From NCBI GenBank assembly GCA_963682025.1, contig OY821520.1:90179170-90243169 (forward strand): a stretch of 64,000 bases of DNA, in the 5' to 3' direction. Position 1 is the stretch's first letter. The number at the start of each line of letters is the position of its first letter. Both the position numbers and the translations under genes were made by a program. The stretch comes from Cordilura impudica (taxonomy: Eukaryota > Arthropoda > Insecta > Diptera > Scathophagidae). The notes beneath the pieces are model-generated. The model was not told the origin of the DNA. It was given only the letters and a program-made list of their open reading frames with translations, and ran no database searches. Shown in pieces: positions 21,681 to 34,680 of the stretch.

Positions 21681-23034
21681 ACGTTTGACGAAATTAAAAT
21701 TTGTGAACGAGTTTCAAGATTTATTGTATATATCGCCTCATAGTATCGTTCACCATTACTGCGTAAGTATTATAATGAAAATAAATTTCATGATTTTGAA
21801 GTTGTACCGCTAAAATTTTGAGAGTTGAAAACTAACCCATGTTGGACTAATCTTACTCAATTTTTATTCATGTAGTCTTCAAAGTACGTGAACCTGTAAC
21901 TACGAGTATTACTAATAGTTTTTCAATAATCTTAAATCTTGAAATATCATTATATAATTTTTAAAAGAATATACAGCAGCGACCATAGCCGAGAGCCGCG
22001 AAAAAAGGTTTACCTCGATATAATTCACAAATTCATAATTTTTGATATTACTATTGTATTCTAGGGTATTGTACTAGTTACATTGTAAAACAAGTGTTCT
22101 GTATAACTATATATATAAGACAACTTCCAATGAAATAATTCAAGTCTTTAATATTATTTTTATTTCGGCTCGAACAGTATTTAAAACTTTTCTCAAGTGG
22201 CGATATTCACAACGAGATCCGAGTATCCCCATTTTATTTTTTTGTTTGTTTTGAAAACATAAACGTCCCGTAAGAAGATGCAAGCTTTCAAAAAACTTTC
22301 GGATTGATTCACAATTTTTATCCGATGGTATTTGGTTTTAAAGCAAAGAGAAGCGTGTATTTTTGCTTATCTCACTCATTTGCATTCAGATTTTGTAACA
22401 ATCACATAACGTGTTCAAGGCTGAATCGGTGACTGCGTATTCTCAAACGTAGTGTCCTTGTTATATAAATATAGGTTTGGCATACAATTTGTGCACAATT
22501 TGTTTTGAATTTTGGCAACTTTAATATCCTTTATAAAAAAAAAATCTTTATAAGCTACCTACCATGACCCCAGACATGTACGCCATATGATTGGATGGAA
22601 CACGGCATTAAAAATGTATAATTTTGATTAAAAAGAAATAATTTTTACTTAAAAAGATACTCCATGTCATATTTATGGAAATTCTAGCTACTTTTTCTTT
22701 AACTTCAACATGCTCTGTATTTACTGCATTTATGTACTTTTTCAATTTAATTTTTACCACAAGTTCATTTTTTGTGTTTAGCTTGATTCACATGAAAATG
22801 ATACTAACTATAAAGTTTTCTAAATCTAATTTCTAATTCTTTAGGACTTTACCTTCATCATATTATATTTAAATTTTCATTATATGAACCACCATCTAGC
22901 TATTAATGCAGATCATTTTTATAGAGGCAAGTAGTAGTGGGTATATCAATCAATCATATTTAACTCTTGACATAGCCTCGAATTTTTAGACAATTTTATT
23001 CCACTCTACACTGTAAACCTTTTTTTGTGTATAC
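21681..23034. other. AT-rich intergenic DNA
   Basis: I see no ORF, RNA gene or repeat boundary here that I can support. Confidence 0.4.
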
Positions 23035-25065
23035 GTTTTCAGTAAACGTCAGCGACACTCCAAATAGGCCACGCGTATGTTGCCCTTATAATACTTTTGA
23101 GGAGTAGATTTTTGTTTTTGTGGTTTAGAAATGACCCTCTATTTAGAAACGGCCATACTGCTTTAAGTGATTTTTTACTTTTGGGCACGTAGCCATAATA
23201 CGTTGTTTAAATGTAAGCTTTTTGTCCAATACAACTCCGAGATATTTGACATCATTAAGTACATTTATGGTATTATTTTCAATAAGAAGATGACGTCTTG
23301 GCAGTCTTTTGCGAGATTCGTTGACTGGAAAAATTATTGCTTGGGTTTTGTTAGGATTAATTCTGATTTTCCATTTGTGGAAATATTTACTGCAATTTAC
23401 AAGTCCTTTTTCCATTTCCTTCAGGAGAGCACGTATTATTTTGTCTGAAGAAATTAATGCAGAATCATCTGCGTGATAAGCCATATTCATATATTTTGGG
23501 ACTTTAAAATCGGATGTGTATATCGAGTAAAGCAATGGTGAAAAGATTGATCCTTGAGGTAACCCTGTTGTAATGGTTTTTGGAGATTATGTTTCATTAT
23601 TAATGGCAATTTTAAAGCTTCTGCCATGAACGAAATCTGAAATAAGTTTAAATAGATATTTTGGTACATTTGCATTAAGAGTTTATATAGGAGGCCATTA
23701 TGCCAAACGGTGTCAAAAGCTTTTTCAATATCTAACAATACTAGACCCGTTGAACGTTTATTTTTATTGGTGATTATTTGATTTTTAATTCCGCTTATTT
23801 AGTGAGTAGTGCTATGCTCTTTTTTGAATCCAAATTGTTCTTAAGCAACAATATAATTGGTCATTACAGATTCACAATGACGAGAATGTAGCATTTTTTC
23901 AAATATTTTACCTAAGTTTCTTAATAGACTAATAGGTCTATAGCTATTTGGGTTATTTTTTTGGCTTACTAGGTTTGTTTATGGCTATAACCTTAGCATT
24001 TTTGAAATGGTTTGGGAAATAATAAAGTTTGATGCAGCTGATATATATAGCTAGTAATTTTAGAGCTTTGAGTGGTAGTTTCTTAAAGAGAAGGTTCGGA
24101 ATATTGTCAGAACCAGGGGATTTTGAGGGTTTTATTGGTCATGAATTTAGCCTTGTCATTCGCACATGTTATTTTTGTATTTCCAATTCTAAAGTGAGAG
24201 ATTTGATTTTTTCCTTTTCCTCGCAAGTTCCTGCTTATTATCCAAAATGATTTATTACCTGGTTTTAAATTGGGTGATAATTGACAGCATTTCTTATTGC
24301 GTTCGGCATTAATACTTTAATCAATCATGTTACTTAGAAACTTAGTACATTGATTATAAAAAGTTTGCTCGAATATATTTGAAGATCGTTGGCTTTTTGT
24401 TTTAAAGCTTTTTCTAAGTTTAATATATTTCGTTACAATGGTAATGTGTAACTATTTTGTTGAATTATTTTGTGTGTAGACACATCCCTTGCTTCAAAAA
24501 TTACATTTATAAATTTTTGGATTTCCCGATCAACTACTACCTTGGTATTGTATATAACCGAATATAACGTGATTTTATGGTCAAAAAAATTCCAAAAATG
24601 TTCCAGTTGGTTGCACTATAATCATAATAATTGAGGTCAACCTGCAAAGCATTGATCTCTTAAGTGTACATATAATAGGGCAATGGTCTGATGGTATTTC
24701 GTAATCTATTTTTTGTACGTCTATATTTAAATCGGAATTGCTTAAAATAATATTGACTGTGGATGCTTCGCGATTGTGTTGATAGGGGATTGGGTTGGAC
24801 TATTAGGATAGTGAATGAAAAAATTGTTTGCTGTTGGTTGTTGAGTGCGATTCTTGCAGTATTATTTGAATGGCAATTCCAAGAACAAGGTTTGGCATTT
24901 AGGTCACCAAAAACTATATATTCTTTGGTGGAAGGTGTTAGGTTCAAGATATCAGCACAGAAGTTATGGGTATATCTTGGTGAATATAACAGGCAAGACA
25001 CAATAAAATGGTAAAATGTGCGGAAAATAAAGAATTTTTGCAAAATAATCGCAGTTGACATGTAT
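23035..25065 (-). pseudogene. Jockey-clade non-LTR retrotransposon H, truncated
   Basis: From 25061 down: endonuclease with YIVFGDLNAKPCSWNC (about 24930-24885), then the SDHCPI block in another frame near 24670. A decayed linker follows. RT blocks resume at about 24115: a degraded KIPG-D block, SYRPISLL (frame-broken) near 23945-23925 and LLDIEKAFDTVWHNGLLYKL (23738-23680). These continue with a QGSIFSPLLYSIY block in mixed frames and NMAYHADDSALISS (about 23485), then RINPNKTQAIIFP and DVKYLGVVLDKKLTF. The post-RT block continues, frame-shifted, to about 23035. The GDLNAK-type endonuclease and the KT-AI-F block are typical of the Jockey clade. Both ends are missing and at least five lesions are present. 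Confidence 0.85.
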
Positions 25066-26395
25066 GCTCGATTCTACTATCAAAAGGCATTAAAATCAAT
25101 TGGGCGAAAATTTTTTTTATGGACCTTAAAATATTTTGAAAATAAGTGGCATCAGACTTCGCGATGCCGCTTAACTGTATTCGGCATGACTCTACTGTAC
25201 AAATTTTTGTAAATATTTTACGCGAAAAATATAAGCAAAGAATATTTTTCTCACTTTTTTCAGCATAAATTACAAGTACTCCTTAATTTTCACTAACAAT
25301 ATTCAGCAAAACTGTAGCTTTGGTGAACATATCAATACAATCTGAAGGTGAATAGTCAACTTTGTGCTTTAAAAATAGTTACTTTTGACTAGAGTATATT
25401 TTTATTGCATAATATTTTTCACTGTCTTTGTTATTTCTGCATATCCTGTGCTGCTGATTTAAATATTTAATATTTCTAGGTTTTTTTGTTGTTTACGTAG
25501 TTTTTGTTATTGCTATTTATTAAGTTTCTTTGCAGTGAAATTTTTGTGATCCCCAAAAATAGGATTTCAATTATGTTTAACAAAAAATTAACTTGTTTTC
25601 TTATTTAAATTTTGATGCCCATATAATTTGGGCAATTCAGAGAATTGTTACGCATGTAAAAATACACTCCAAGGATGAATTCGAGAAAAAAATAAAATCT
25701 TTAAAATACCAGTCAGCTCTAAGTGCACAACTACCAAAAATTTGTTCTGCTGTTTTCAACTGATATAGCGTAAAATGGGAAAATCATTCTCAGTTCGATC
25801 TACCAAACAGCATTGCCATTTGAGATAAGGTAATAAAGATTGTATATATTAAACTTCTTAAAACTTCTCAGACATAGAGATAAGTGGTCTCCAGATGCCG
25901 TAGTGGAAATTTTTTGGGGTGCAAGAAATATATATATCGTTACGACATCACCTATGGGAGATGTGAAGAGATTGACATTTGCTTGACAAATTCAAAATAT
26001 CTGCTGTGTTGCGTATTGTCAATGATCGCCAGTTGGTTTGTTTAAAGTGCGTCAAGCTGGAAAATGCAGCGTAAGTATTTGTGTAACTATGTACGTCACA
26101 TATAATTGACTATACACACACACACAAGCTGTCTGCAACCAATATGTGCCGATCATAACTCTTGCACCCACAGTATGTACTGTAATTTGAAACTTTTTTA
26201 TTTTAAAGAAAACAAAAAGGAATATGTATAAGCAAATTTATTTTATTTCGTATCGACGAAAAGCGCCTACATAGTCCATATATGTAGAATTGTAACATGT
26301 AAAATAGAAATGAAAAAAAAAAACAGTTGGAAATTTGCTCCCAAAATTAGAAGTTATACATTAACTCATAACTCCAGCGCTTGAGTACTAATTCT
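25066..26395. other. AT-rich intergenic DNA
   Basis: No gene recognised. A short CA repeat lies at about 26113-26127. Confidence 0.4.
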
Positions 26396-26720
26396 AGGAA
26401 ACTTTTTTTTAGCCAATTCACAAACCACAACTTTTTTTGGTTTATTATTATTGTGAATGAAGAAAACAAACTTATAAACACATTAACAAATTTAATAGAC
26501 ACACACATAGCGTTATATAATTTTATGTATGTGTTAGTAGCAACCTTAAACGCAATTTACTCTAAATAAAAGCAAAAATTTAAAAATCTCTAAGTCTGGT
26601 GAGCAGCTAAAAAGAAATGTTTTTCAAAAATATACATTTTTATCAAAATTGGGATAAAACGGTAGAACAAAACTCGGTCACAAGAAATCGCCTAGCCTAT
26701 TAATATTAAAGATAAAGAAG
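26396..26720 (+). repeat. Dispersed repeat R2, copy 1
   Basis: This matches 60005-60330 over about 300 bases, including GGTTTATTATTATTGTGAAT and the end motif ACAAGAAATCGCCTAGCCTA. A shorter match is at 50255-50420, and an inverted piece is at 61185-61265. It is non-coding. The shared CGGTAGAACAAAAC...CGCCTAGCCTATTAATATTA end looks like one end of a DNA transposon family. Confidence 0.75.
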
Positions 26721-28955
26721 ATAAAGCCCAAAAATCATGTTGAACTATCATTATTGAAGGATTATGAGGATTCAGATGAAAATAAAAATAAATAGCACAA
26801 AACAACACAATACAATGCACTTGATACATTATTTTCTAAAGAATGTATAATTTGAGCATCAAAAAATAGTAAAAACGGCAATTTTTAAGCTAAACAGTGG
26901 TTTTTGAGAGCTATTAAGGATGACTAAACACGTTCAGATTGCATTGATATGCTCTAAAAACCTATTCAGACACGTTGAAGTCTAAAATTTAACCAAATTT
27001 TACCCTGATAAAGATATTATTTTTTTCGCATAAGATGTGAACGAAGTTTGTTCATTGTATTCTTAGCTATATTATATCCAGATATAGCTAAGCAATATCA
27101 GGAAGTCTAAATTAGCTATAGGACTAAAGCCGATGACACCTTTTTCTGAGGGCCAGTGCTTTTCGGAATCTTTTCAAGCCCATAAAAACAATTGGTCAAC
27201 ATTCTAGCCAAACTGAGTGTGGAGTGTAATCTGATTTAAAATTTCCGCTATGTATTTTTAACTCCATCAATTACTACACCAAGTATGTTCGGTATTCATG
27301 TACATCATTTAGTTTGCCTAAAGCAACTACAACTTACCGGTTTTTGTATTATATCTTGTCACTTTTAAATTATTCCCTGTACTGTGGTGGTATGTACATT
27401 GTGTTCCTATCATATATTCCCTTTAGATAAAAGTGTTGACTTTTTTCAATCCTCCAGTTTTGTGCTTGATTACATTTTAACCAATCGTACACATACCAAA
27501 AATTGTTAGTTCTGTCATGTAAAGCATTTAAGTTTTTCGCGATCTTTTTTTTTTTTTTTTTGAGTAGACCAGAATTTTGTTAAATTTTGTTTTGTAGAGT
27601 ACTTTTTTATATGTTTGCCTTTAAATGTTCTAAGGGTAGTCTTACAGTTCGGACCAATCAAACGCTGCTTTATAGCATCTTAGTATTTAAGCTCTTTTAT
27701 GGTTATATAGAATTATATCTGATTTAGGCTGTCCAAATAATACAAATAATTAGATTTAAGAAAAGAAAAATTTTATAAATTGCAAATTAAAACGTTGTAT
27801 ATTTAAAATCTGTTGGCATTCAAGTTTTACAAAACATCCACTAGAAATTTTATATATCTGCCCAGCGAATGCAAAAATGATAACTTACTAAAAGTTTAAT
27901 CTCCCATTTGTGTTAAAAAATTTCATCAATGATGTTTTTTCAATTTGCCTGTCACTCAAATCTTTTAAACAATATAATTATTTATGATCTAATTCTGCGT
28001 ACTTCATGAAATTTGTAGATTATTTTGTTTGTCGCAGCGTCTATTTAACGTTTAAAGCCATTTAAGATGTTTACTTTAAAATCTAGACTAAATCAACAGC
28101 TTATAAAGCATACCAAAATAACGAAACTTTGCCGAATTTAGTAAACTTGATACCCTAAAGCTAAAAACAGACACACTCGCATATCGCACCATCTTAAAGA
28201 ACATAATTCATTTCAACGATGATGTTTACAGCGATAGCGCATAAAACATAAACTTTCACTTTTTACAACGCCTTGAATAAAAATTATAATAAGACGGTTC
28301 AATCATAAATCACTTATTATAATAGACTTACGAATAAGAAAAAAAAGAAAAGAAAAAAAAAAACTACAGCTCTACCATATGTATGAATACAATCATACTC
28401 ATACTCTCATTATGGAAATCAATCAAACTAAAGTTTTGAAAATTACGCACAAGCAAGCAATCAACCCCCAATGGAAAATAAAACGCATCGTCAAATGAAT
28501 ATACAAACACACTCACACACTCACACGCTTCCACAATAAATATTTCTTATTGAATTATGATTATAAGCATGATTCATAATTCAGTTAATTTGCAATTTTC
28601 ATGCTTTTTTTCCATGGAAGAAAAAAGAACATTAACGAGTGATGTGAGTGTATGCAAAAGGTCAACAATGATAAAAAATGATCAAAAGTCAAAAAGAAAG
28701 AAAATTTCATTAATAAAAAAGGAAACGAAAAATAACTAAATATAATAAAAGCAATAAAGTGGGAAACCAAAAGAACTTTGAAAGCCAGTGGACAGACAAG
28801 TCTTTTAATGAACCCTGAAACGTTTTCTAAATGGTCAATCTACATTTTATATGTACGTATTATATGTACGTATTGTTTATTGTTTATAGGTAGCTACACT
28901 AATATAATGATCATCTTGAAATTTTTACAGTAGGTAACTGCCTACTCGCAAGGAA
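26721..28955. other. AT-rich intergenic DNA
   Basis: No gene recognised. It contains a T-run at about 27547-27562 and a CACACTCACACACTC simple repeat near 28508-28530. Confidence 0.4.
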
Positions 28956-31420
28956 AAATAGGCTATATTTTTTGGATTTCTCAAGTGGGCGTGGAAATTT
29001 TAACAACTAACTTTAACATATAATATCTGGAGTACTGCGACAGTAAGAGTTCTGAAACGATGTACATGTATTTGTTAAACTAATTTGAGGAGTTGTGGAA
29101 AAATGATCGGTATCGATCAATGGGCGTGGTACCCACTACACAAAGCAAATATTTAATGTCATATATCTACAGTACTGTACTGGAGATAGCCTAGGAACTT
29201 CGTGTGAGTCCATAAGTTATTATTGTGAGTAGTCGCAGAAAAAATGGGCGGTATCCGACCAATGATCGTGGCACCTCCTATGCAAAAAATATGAAGTACT
29301 ATGAAAATGACAGTCTCGAAACTTTTGACAAGTAAATTAATTACCAATATGAGTAGTCGAGGAAAATATGGGTGGAATCGTCAAAATTAAAAATCACAGA
29401 AAACAAAATTCGCCAAAATCAAAAATCACAAAAAATCGTCTAAGTCAAAAATCGCCAAAAACCGAAATCAAAAATAGCCAAAATAAAAATTGGCTGAACC
29501 GAAAATCGCAAAAAACGAAAATAGCCAAAATCATAAATCGTGAATAACAATAATCGCCAAAAAATCTAAAATCTCAAAAAAAAAAAAATCGCTAAAGGCA
29601 TATTCTCCAATAATCGCTACAATAAAAAAAATCGCCAACTCGGAAAAAACGAAATCGTCAAAGTCGAATATTGCCAAAACAGAAAATAGCGAGTAACAAA
29701 AATTGCCAAAATCAAAAATTTCCAGAACAGAAAATCGCGAATAACAAAAATCGCAAAACACATAAATCGCCAAAACCGAAAACCACAAATAACAAAAGTG
29801 GTCAAAATCAAAAATCGCTAAATCCAAAAAATAGCCAAAAGCAAAAATTACAAAAAAAATCACCAAAATCAAAAATAGCAAATCCAAAATCGCGAATATC
29901 AAAAATCGCCAAAATCTGAAATTGCAAAAAAAATCGTTAAAGCCAACTTCGCCAAACAAATAATCGCTAAAATAAAAAAAAATGCCAAGATCGCCAAAAA
30001 AAAAAATAAAATAGCGAGTAACAAAAATCGCCAAAATCAATAATTTCCAAAGCTGAAAGTCGCGAATAGCATAAATCGCACAGTAAAAAAATGCAAAAAT
30101 CGCAAATAACAGAGATGGTCAAAATCAAAAATTGCTAAGCCAAAAATCGCCAAAAGCAAAAATTTAAGAAAAAATCGCCGAAATAAAAAATAGCTTATCA
30201 AAAATCGCTAAAGTAAAAAACCTCCAAAACCAAAAATCGCCAATAATCGCTACAGTAAAAAAAATTGCCAACTCGGAAAAAATTAAATCGTCAATGTCGA
30301 ATATTGCCAAAACAGAAAATAGCGAGTAACAAAAATTGCGAAAATCAAAAATTTCCAGAACAGAAAATCGCGAATAACAAAAATCGCCAAAACCAAAAAC
30401 CACAAATAACAAAAGTGGTCAAAATCAAAAATCGCTAAATCCAAAAATAGCCAAAAGCAAAAAATTACAAAAAAAAAAATCACCAAAATCAAAAATAGCA
30501 AATCCAAAATCGCGAATATCAAAAATCGCCAAAATCTGAAATTGCAAAAAAAAATCGTTAAAGCCAACTTCGCCAAACAAATAATCGCTAAAATAAAAAA
30601 ATGCCAAGATCGCCAAAAAAAAAAATAATAAGATAGCGAGTAACAAAAATCGCCAAAATCAAAAATTTCCAAAGCTTAAAATCGCGAATAGCATAAATCG
30701 CACAGTAAAAAAACGCTAAAATCGCAAATAACAGAAATGGTCAAAATCAAAAATTGCAAAGCCAAAAATCGCCAAAAGCAAAAATTTAAGAAAAAATCGC
30801 CGAAATAAAAAATAGCTAATCAAAAATCGCTAAAGTAAAAAACCTCCAAGACCAAAAACCGCGAATAAGAAAAATCGTCAAAATCAAAATTCGACAAAAT
30901 CAGAAATCGCGAATACCAAAAATCGCCAAAATTAAAGAACGCCACCGTCAAAAATTGCCAAAATCTAAAATCGCAAAATTAAAAATCGACAAAATCCAAA
31001 ATCGCCAAAAATAAATAAAATTATTTGCTACAAAATTTGTTTCCAATTAGTTATTTCGTTACGATGGTAATAGCAAATCACAACGGGTAAGCACATAAAA
31101 GTGAAAGTTTTTGTTTGTTTGTTTGCGGATTATAGCAGGCTACGCTTTTAAACCAATATTGTTTACATTTTTGCAGTGTCTTTCTGTATAACTGCAATGA
31201 TAAATTTTTTATATATTTTAATATTACATATCTGGAGTACGATAAAATCAATATTAACGAAACTTTATGTAAGATTATTGGTTGCTATTGTCAGAAATTG
31301 TACCAAAAAAGAGTGGGTTTTGACCAGTGGGCAAAATGGTTGAAAGTTTGCAATCTATAATATTCCATATTATTTTAGATGTAACTCTGTTTAGATATTA
31401 ATATACTAATCATCTTAGAG
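28956..31420 (+). repeat. Dispersed repeat R3, copy 1, split by an expanded minisatellite
   Basis: 28956-29380 holds about three degenerate units of roughly 140 bases. Each has a GGGCGTGG-type box, an ATATCTGGAGTACTG-type box and a GAGTAGTCG...AAAAATGGGCGG box. 31190-31420 holds one more decayed unit (CATATCTGGAGTACGATAAA). Between them lies the minisatellite at 29380-31020. The inverted relative at 44935-45445 has the same units without the minisatellite, so the minisatellite seems to have expanded inside an R3 element here. There is no coding potential. Confidence 0.7.
29380..31020 (+). repeat. A-rich minisatellite, unit about 20 bases (AAAATCGCCAAAATCAAAAA)
   Basis: Over 1.6 kb the sequence is built from variants of a short unit with the core AATCGCCAAAATC, on a scale of roughly 20 bases. 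On top of that there are longer periods: 29688 and 30013 start the same string (AGCGAGTAACAAAAAT), about 325 bases apart. The block from about 29597 to 30240 is repeated almost exactly about 625 bases later (to about 30850). Long antisense open frames, such as 29531-30040, reflect the biased composition and are not genes. Confidence 0.9.
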
Positions 31421-31974
31421 CGCCAACCCTATACGAAATAGGCGACAACTATGTTAGGGTTTGCAGATAAAAAACATATACAACTGCCGCCATTTGTGTA
31501 GCAATCAAAAGAAAATGATAGCTTGACACCTCCCATTTTAGGCATTGATAACATGGATCACTACAATATTGAACAACAATATTAAACAATATTTCAAAAG
31601 CAGTAAAAGATTTGGAAACTACAATTCAAAAATTTCTTTTAATATATTGTCGAAATATTCATCTAACTTCATCAAACCTTAAGAAAGAAATTGAAAAATT
31701 AAGGTTATAATTGATACTAAATACAGTCGCCATCCAAAAATAAGATGTTCAAATGTCAATATTGAATCAGTGCTTGAAAGTGTTGGTGAAAGTCAAGGAA
31801 CTTCAAAGCGGGATTGTGGAAAAATATTTTGCAAATTTCAAGCAGCTCTCTACAGTGTACACCACTGAAGATCTGAGTCTCCACGCTTATTAAGATCAAT
31901 ATAGAGTCGATATAAAATAGCACACGTCTGAAGGATAGAGGAAGGATAGAGAAAGCATTGATGCAGTGTGTACA
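31421..31974 (+). other. AT-rich spacer with a possible mariner DNA-binding fragment
   Basis: About 31725-31840 reads SRHPKIRCSNVNIESVLESV followed by GESQGTSKR. This resembles the linker before the second helix-turn-helix of DD41D mariners (compare TEENIASVSESV in the intact copy at 16287). A stop-ridden continuation to about 31920 is weaker. The rest of this stretch shows nothing. Confidence 0.35.
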
Positions 31975-34680
31975 GTAGGGTGGCCCTTAATAAAAAAGTG
32001 TTCAAATTCTCGATCGCACCTCCTAGAAATGTGCGAATAGCGAAAAAAAGTAAGAAAGGTAAAGTTTTGAGCCAATCAAAAAACAGTTAGAGTGGCTCAA
32101 CGCGATTGAAAATTTGAAGTGTGTTTATATGGGGAAAAGAGCGCTACAAAAGTTTTTTTTAAATAAAACAAAAACAGTTATGGATAGCAATGAAATTCTT
32201 TATTCCTGGGAAAGAACGTTCGATGGCATTATGTATGGAAATAGATCTCTTTTGCATGGCCACCACGGGCACGGTTGCAGAAGTCCAGACGCTGAACCCA
32301 ATTTTCGACGGTTTTCAAGCATAAATCGGCCGATACTGCTGCAATTTCACGTTCGATATTCGTACGAAGTTCATCAATCGTCGCTGGCTTGTTGGCATAG
32401 ACCATAGACTTGACGTAGCCCCACAGGAAATAGCCCAACGGCGTCAAATCGCACGACCGAGGCGGCCAATCGAATGGACTATTTCGCGAGATAACACTTC
32501 TCCAAACTTGGTTTCCAATAAATTTATTGTGACATTCGCTGTGTGGCTTGTGGCGCCGTCCTGTTGGAACCACATGTCCTCCAAGTCCATATCATCCAAT
32601 TGGTTCTAAAAATAATCGGTTATCATTGAACGGTAGCGATTCCCATTCACAGTAACGTGCCGGTCTTGATCATCACGGAAGAAGTACGGCCCAATGACGC
32701 CGCCGATCCATAAACCGCACCAAACCGTAATTTTTTCGGGATGCAATGATGACTCATGGAGAACGTGTGCATTGCTGTCTGACCAGTAACGCATATTTTG
32801 TTTATTGACGAAGCCATTCAGCCAGAAATGAGCCTCATCGCTGAAGATGATTTTTCGATGAAAATCCGAATCATTTTCAAGTTGTTGCTCAGCCCAATTT
32901 ACGAACATACGACGCTTTTGGTGGCCAAGCGGCTTCAGTTCTTGCGTCAATTTGATCTTGTAAGGATGTAGGCCAAGATATTTTCGCAAAATTCGCCACA
33001 ACGACGTCGCAGAGATGCCCAACACTTGAGAACGACGTGTGAGAGACACATTTGGGCTTTCTTCAACTGAAGCCTCAGCGGCAGCAATATTCTCGACACT
33101 ACAGTCACTTTTGTGAATCTGTGGATTCAAATATTTCCACTAGACGCTGCTAGGACGATTATGACGACCATAAATTGGACATAGCGCTCTTAACGTTGAG
33201 GCCACTGACTCCGAATTTCAGTAGTAAATTATAATAACTTCGACTCGTTGTTGGCTCGTATGTCTTTCCATCAAGAAATAGCAAACCTTACTGACGACAA
33301 ATATCAAACCAGCGGCAAGAAATATGGCATCGTTTGCTGTCACTGTCTTTCTGCTTTTGTAGCGTCCCTGTTGAAAAACCATTTATGACTTTTTTTAGAT
33401 TTTACGAAAATTTCGTTCTACAATTTAATTTTTCCGACAAATTATTACATAATTCGGGATCAATGTTAAATTATCTTTCCAAAAAGCTATGAGACTTCAA
33501 AATCGAATTAAAAATCGCCAAGAAATAGCAAATGCCCAAGACCACTTTTGTGCCAAAAAAAAAAAAAATTGATCATGAAATTTGATGGCATTTTTTCAAC
33601 TTTAAGGAATTAGTTAAAGCCAACATTTTGTTTTAGTTTCTATAACTGTAAGAACTCAGCTATGAAGTATTCTTTTATTACCACCTTTTGAGACCGAAAA
33701 TGAAAAATTTTTTTTTGATAAAATTTTGAAAACTCCTTTTTTAAGTTTAAAAAATTTTTCTTAAACAAAACTTAAAAAAATTGATCTACCTCTTTAGAGT
33801 CTTGTTAAGTGCATGCCAGAGATTAACTGTGTAAATTTTTGGGAAAATCCCTATGCCAGAATTTTTTTGGCAAGGATTTTATTTTTGCGGATTTCGAGAT
33901 ACTTTTTCTAAATACTACTATTTCTAAATACTTTGTATCAAAAATTCATCACTAGTCTACTTTTAAATGTTATATTTTATCTTAATGGTCCATAGTTTCG
34001 AGAAGACATAATATGACCTCATTAACCCTTTTTTAATTGTCGTCACATATGACCCCAAGCTAATAAAATACAATTTATTCAAAAAAATTATATATATTGT
34101 AAGTGGTGTTGAATTTTTAGATTCGATGCTTAGAGTAAAATAACCAAATGTATAGAACTTCCGTTCCTAAATTTTGGGATATATCCTAGAACGTTAACCC
34201 ATTATTTGCCAAGGCCAGCTTTGGATTTTAAGATATTTTTAAATAAAAATTACGGAAAACGAGTTTTTCAATTAAACCCGATGAAACCACTATTTAAATT
34301 TAAGAAAAATAACTCGGAAGAGCTTCAGTGCTCCTGGGATCAAAGTAATCCATTGTGCTATATCTTTGGTGTAATTCGATTTGGAAGTTTTATAGCTTTT
34401 TGGAAAGATAATTTAATACTAATCCCGAATTATATAACAATTTGGGAAAAATTAAACTATATAACGAAATTTTCGTAAAATCTGAAAGAAAGTCATGTTT
34501 CCTCATATAAGACATGCTTGAAATTTTCAATAGCGTTGAGCCACCTCTAAGTGTTCTTTTATTGGCCCAAAACTTTGTATTTCTCAGTTTTTTTTTTGCT
34601 ATTCGCATATTTCTAGGGGGTGCGACCGTGAGTTTGAACACTTTTTTTTTCTCCATATAATGAAGGGCCAGCCCAATGTT
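31975..34680. mobile_element. Long-inverted-repeat element K, split by a mariner
   Basis: The left arm starts AGGGTGGCCCTTAATAA (about 31976). The right arm, read inverted, starts near 34678 with GGGCTGGCCCTTCATTATA. The arms pair through AAAAAGTGTTCAAA, a GCACC(T/C)CCTAGAAAT block and AAAGTTTTG(A/G)GCCAAT to GGCTCAACGC(G/T)ATTGAAAA. After the mariner at 32141-33364 the left arm resumes at about 33385 (AGATTTTACGAAAATTTCGT) and pairs with 34490-34370. So each arm was at least 270 bases. The interior (33520-34370) shows no recognisable protein. This looks like a non-autonomous or foldback-type DNA transposon. Confidence 0.75.
32141..33364 (-). pseudogene. Dead DD41D mariner inside element K
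   Basis: On the minus strand: ENIAAAEASVEESPNVSLTR and the helix-turn-helix RRSQVLGISATSLWRILRK. The core follows with IIFSDEAHFWLNGFVNKQN, HPEKITVWCGLWIGGVIGPY, WFQQDGATSHTA and PPRSCDLTPLGYFLWGYVK. The third catalytic Asp is replaced by Gly (LTPLG). There is a frameshift near 32520-32540 between DGATSHTA and the SRNSPFDWPP block, a stop near 32604, and the N-terminus upstream of 33130 is broken. The ends share CGCTACAAAAG (32142-32152) with its reverse complement at 33354-33364. No TA duplication is clear. It is a different subfamily from the copies at 16174 and 57646. Confidence 0.9.

Noticed and set aside
29531..30672. Long minus-strand open frames rich in Phe, Ile, Leu and Ala, looking like membrane proteins
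   Set aside because: They are translations of the AATCGCCAAAATC minisatellite; the hydrophobic look comes from the repeat unit, and frames shift freely between copies.
32114..32407. Plus-strand ORF opposite the mariner in K
   Set aside because: It is the antisense shadow of the transposase C-terminus at 32229-32573.
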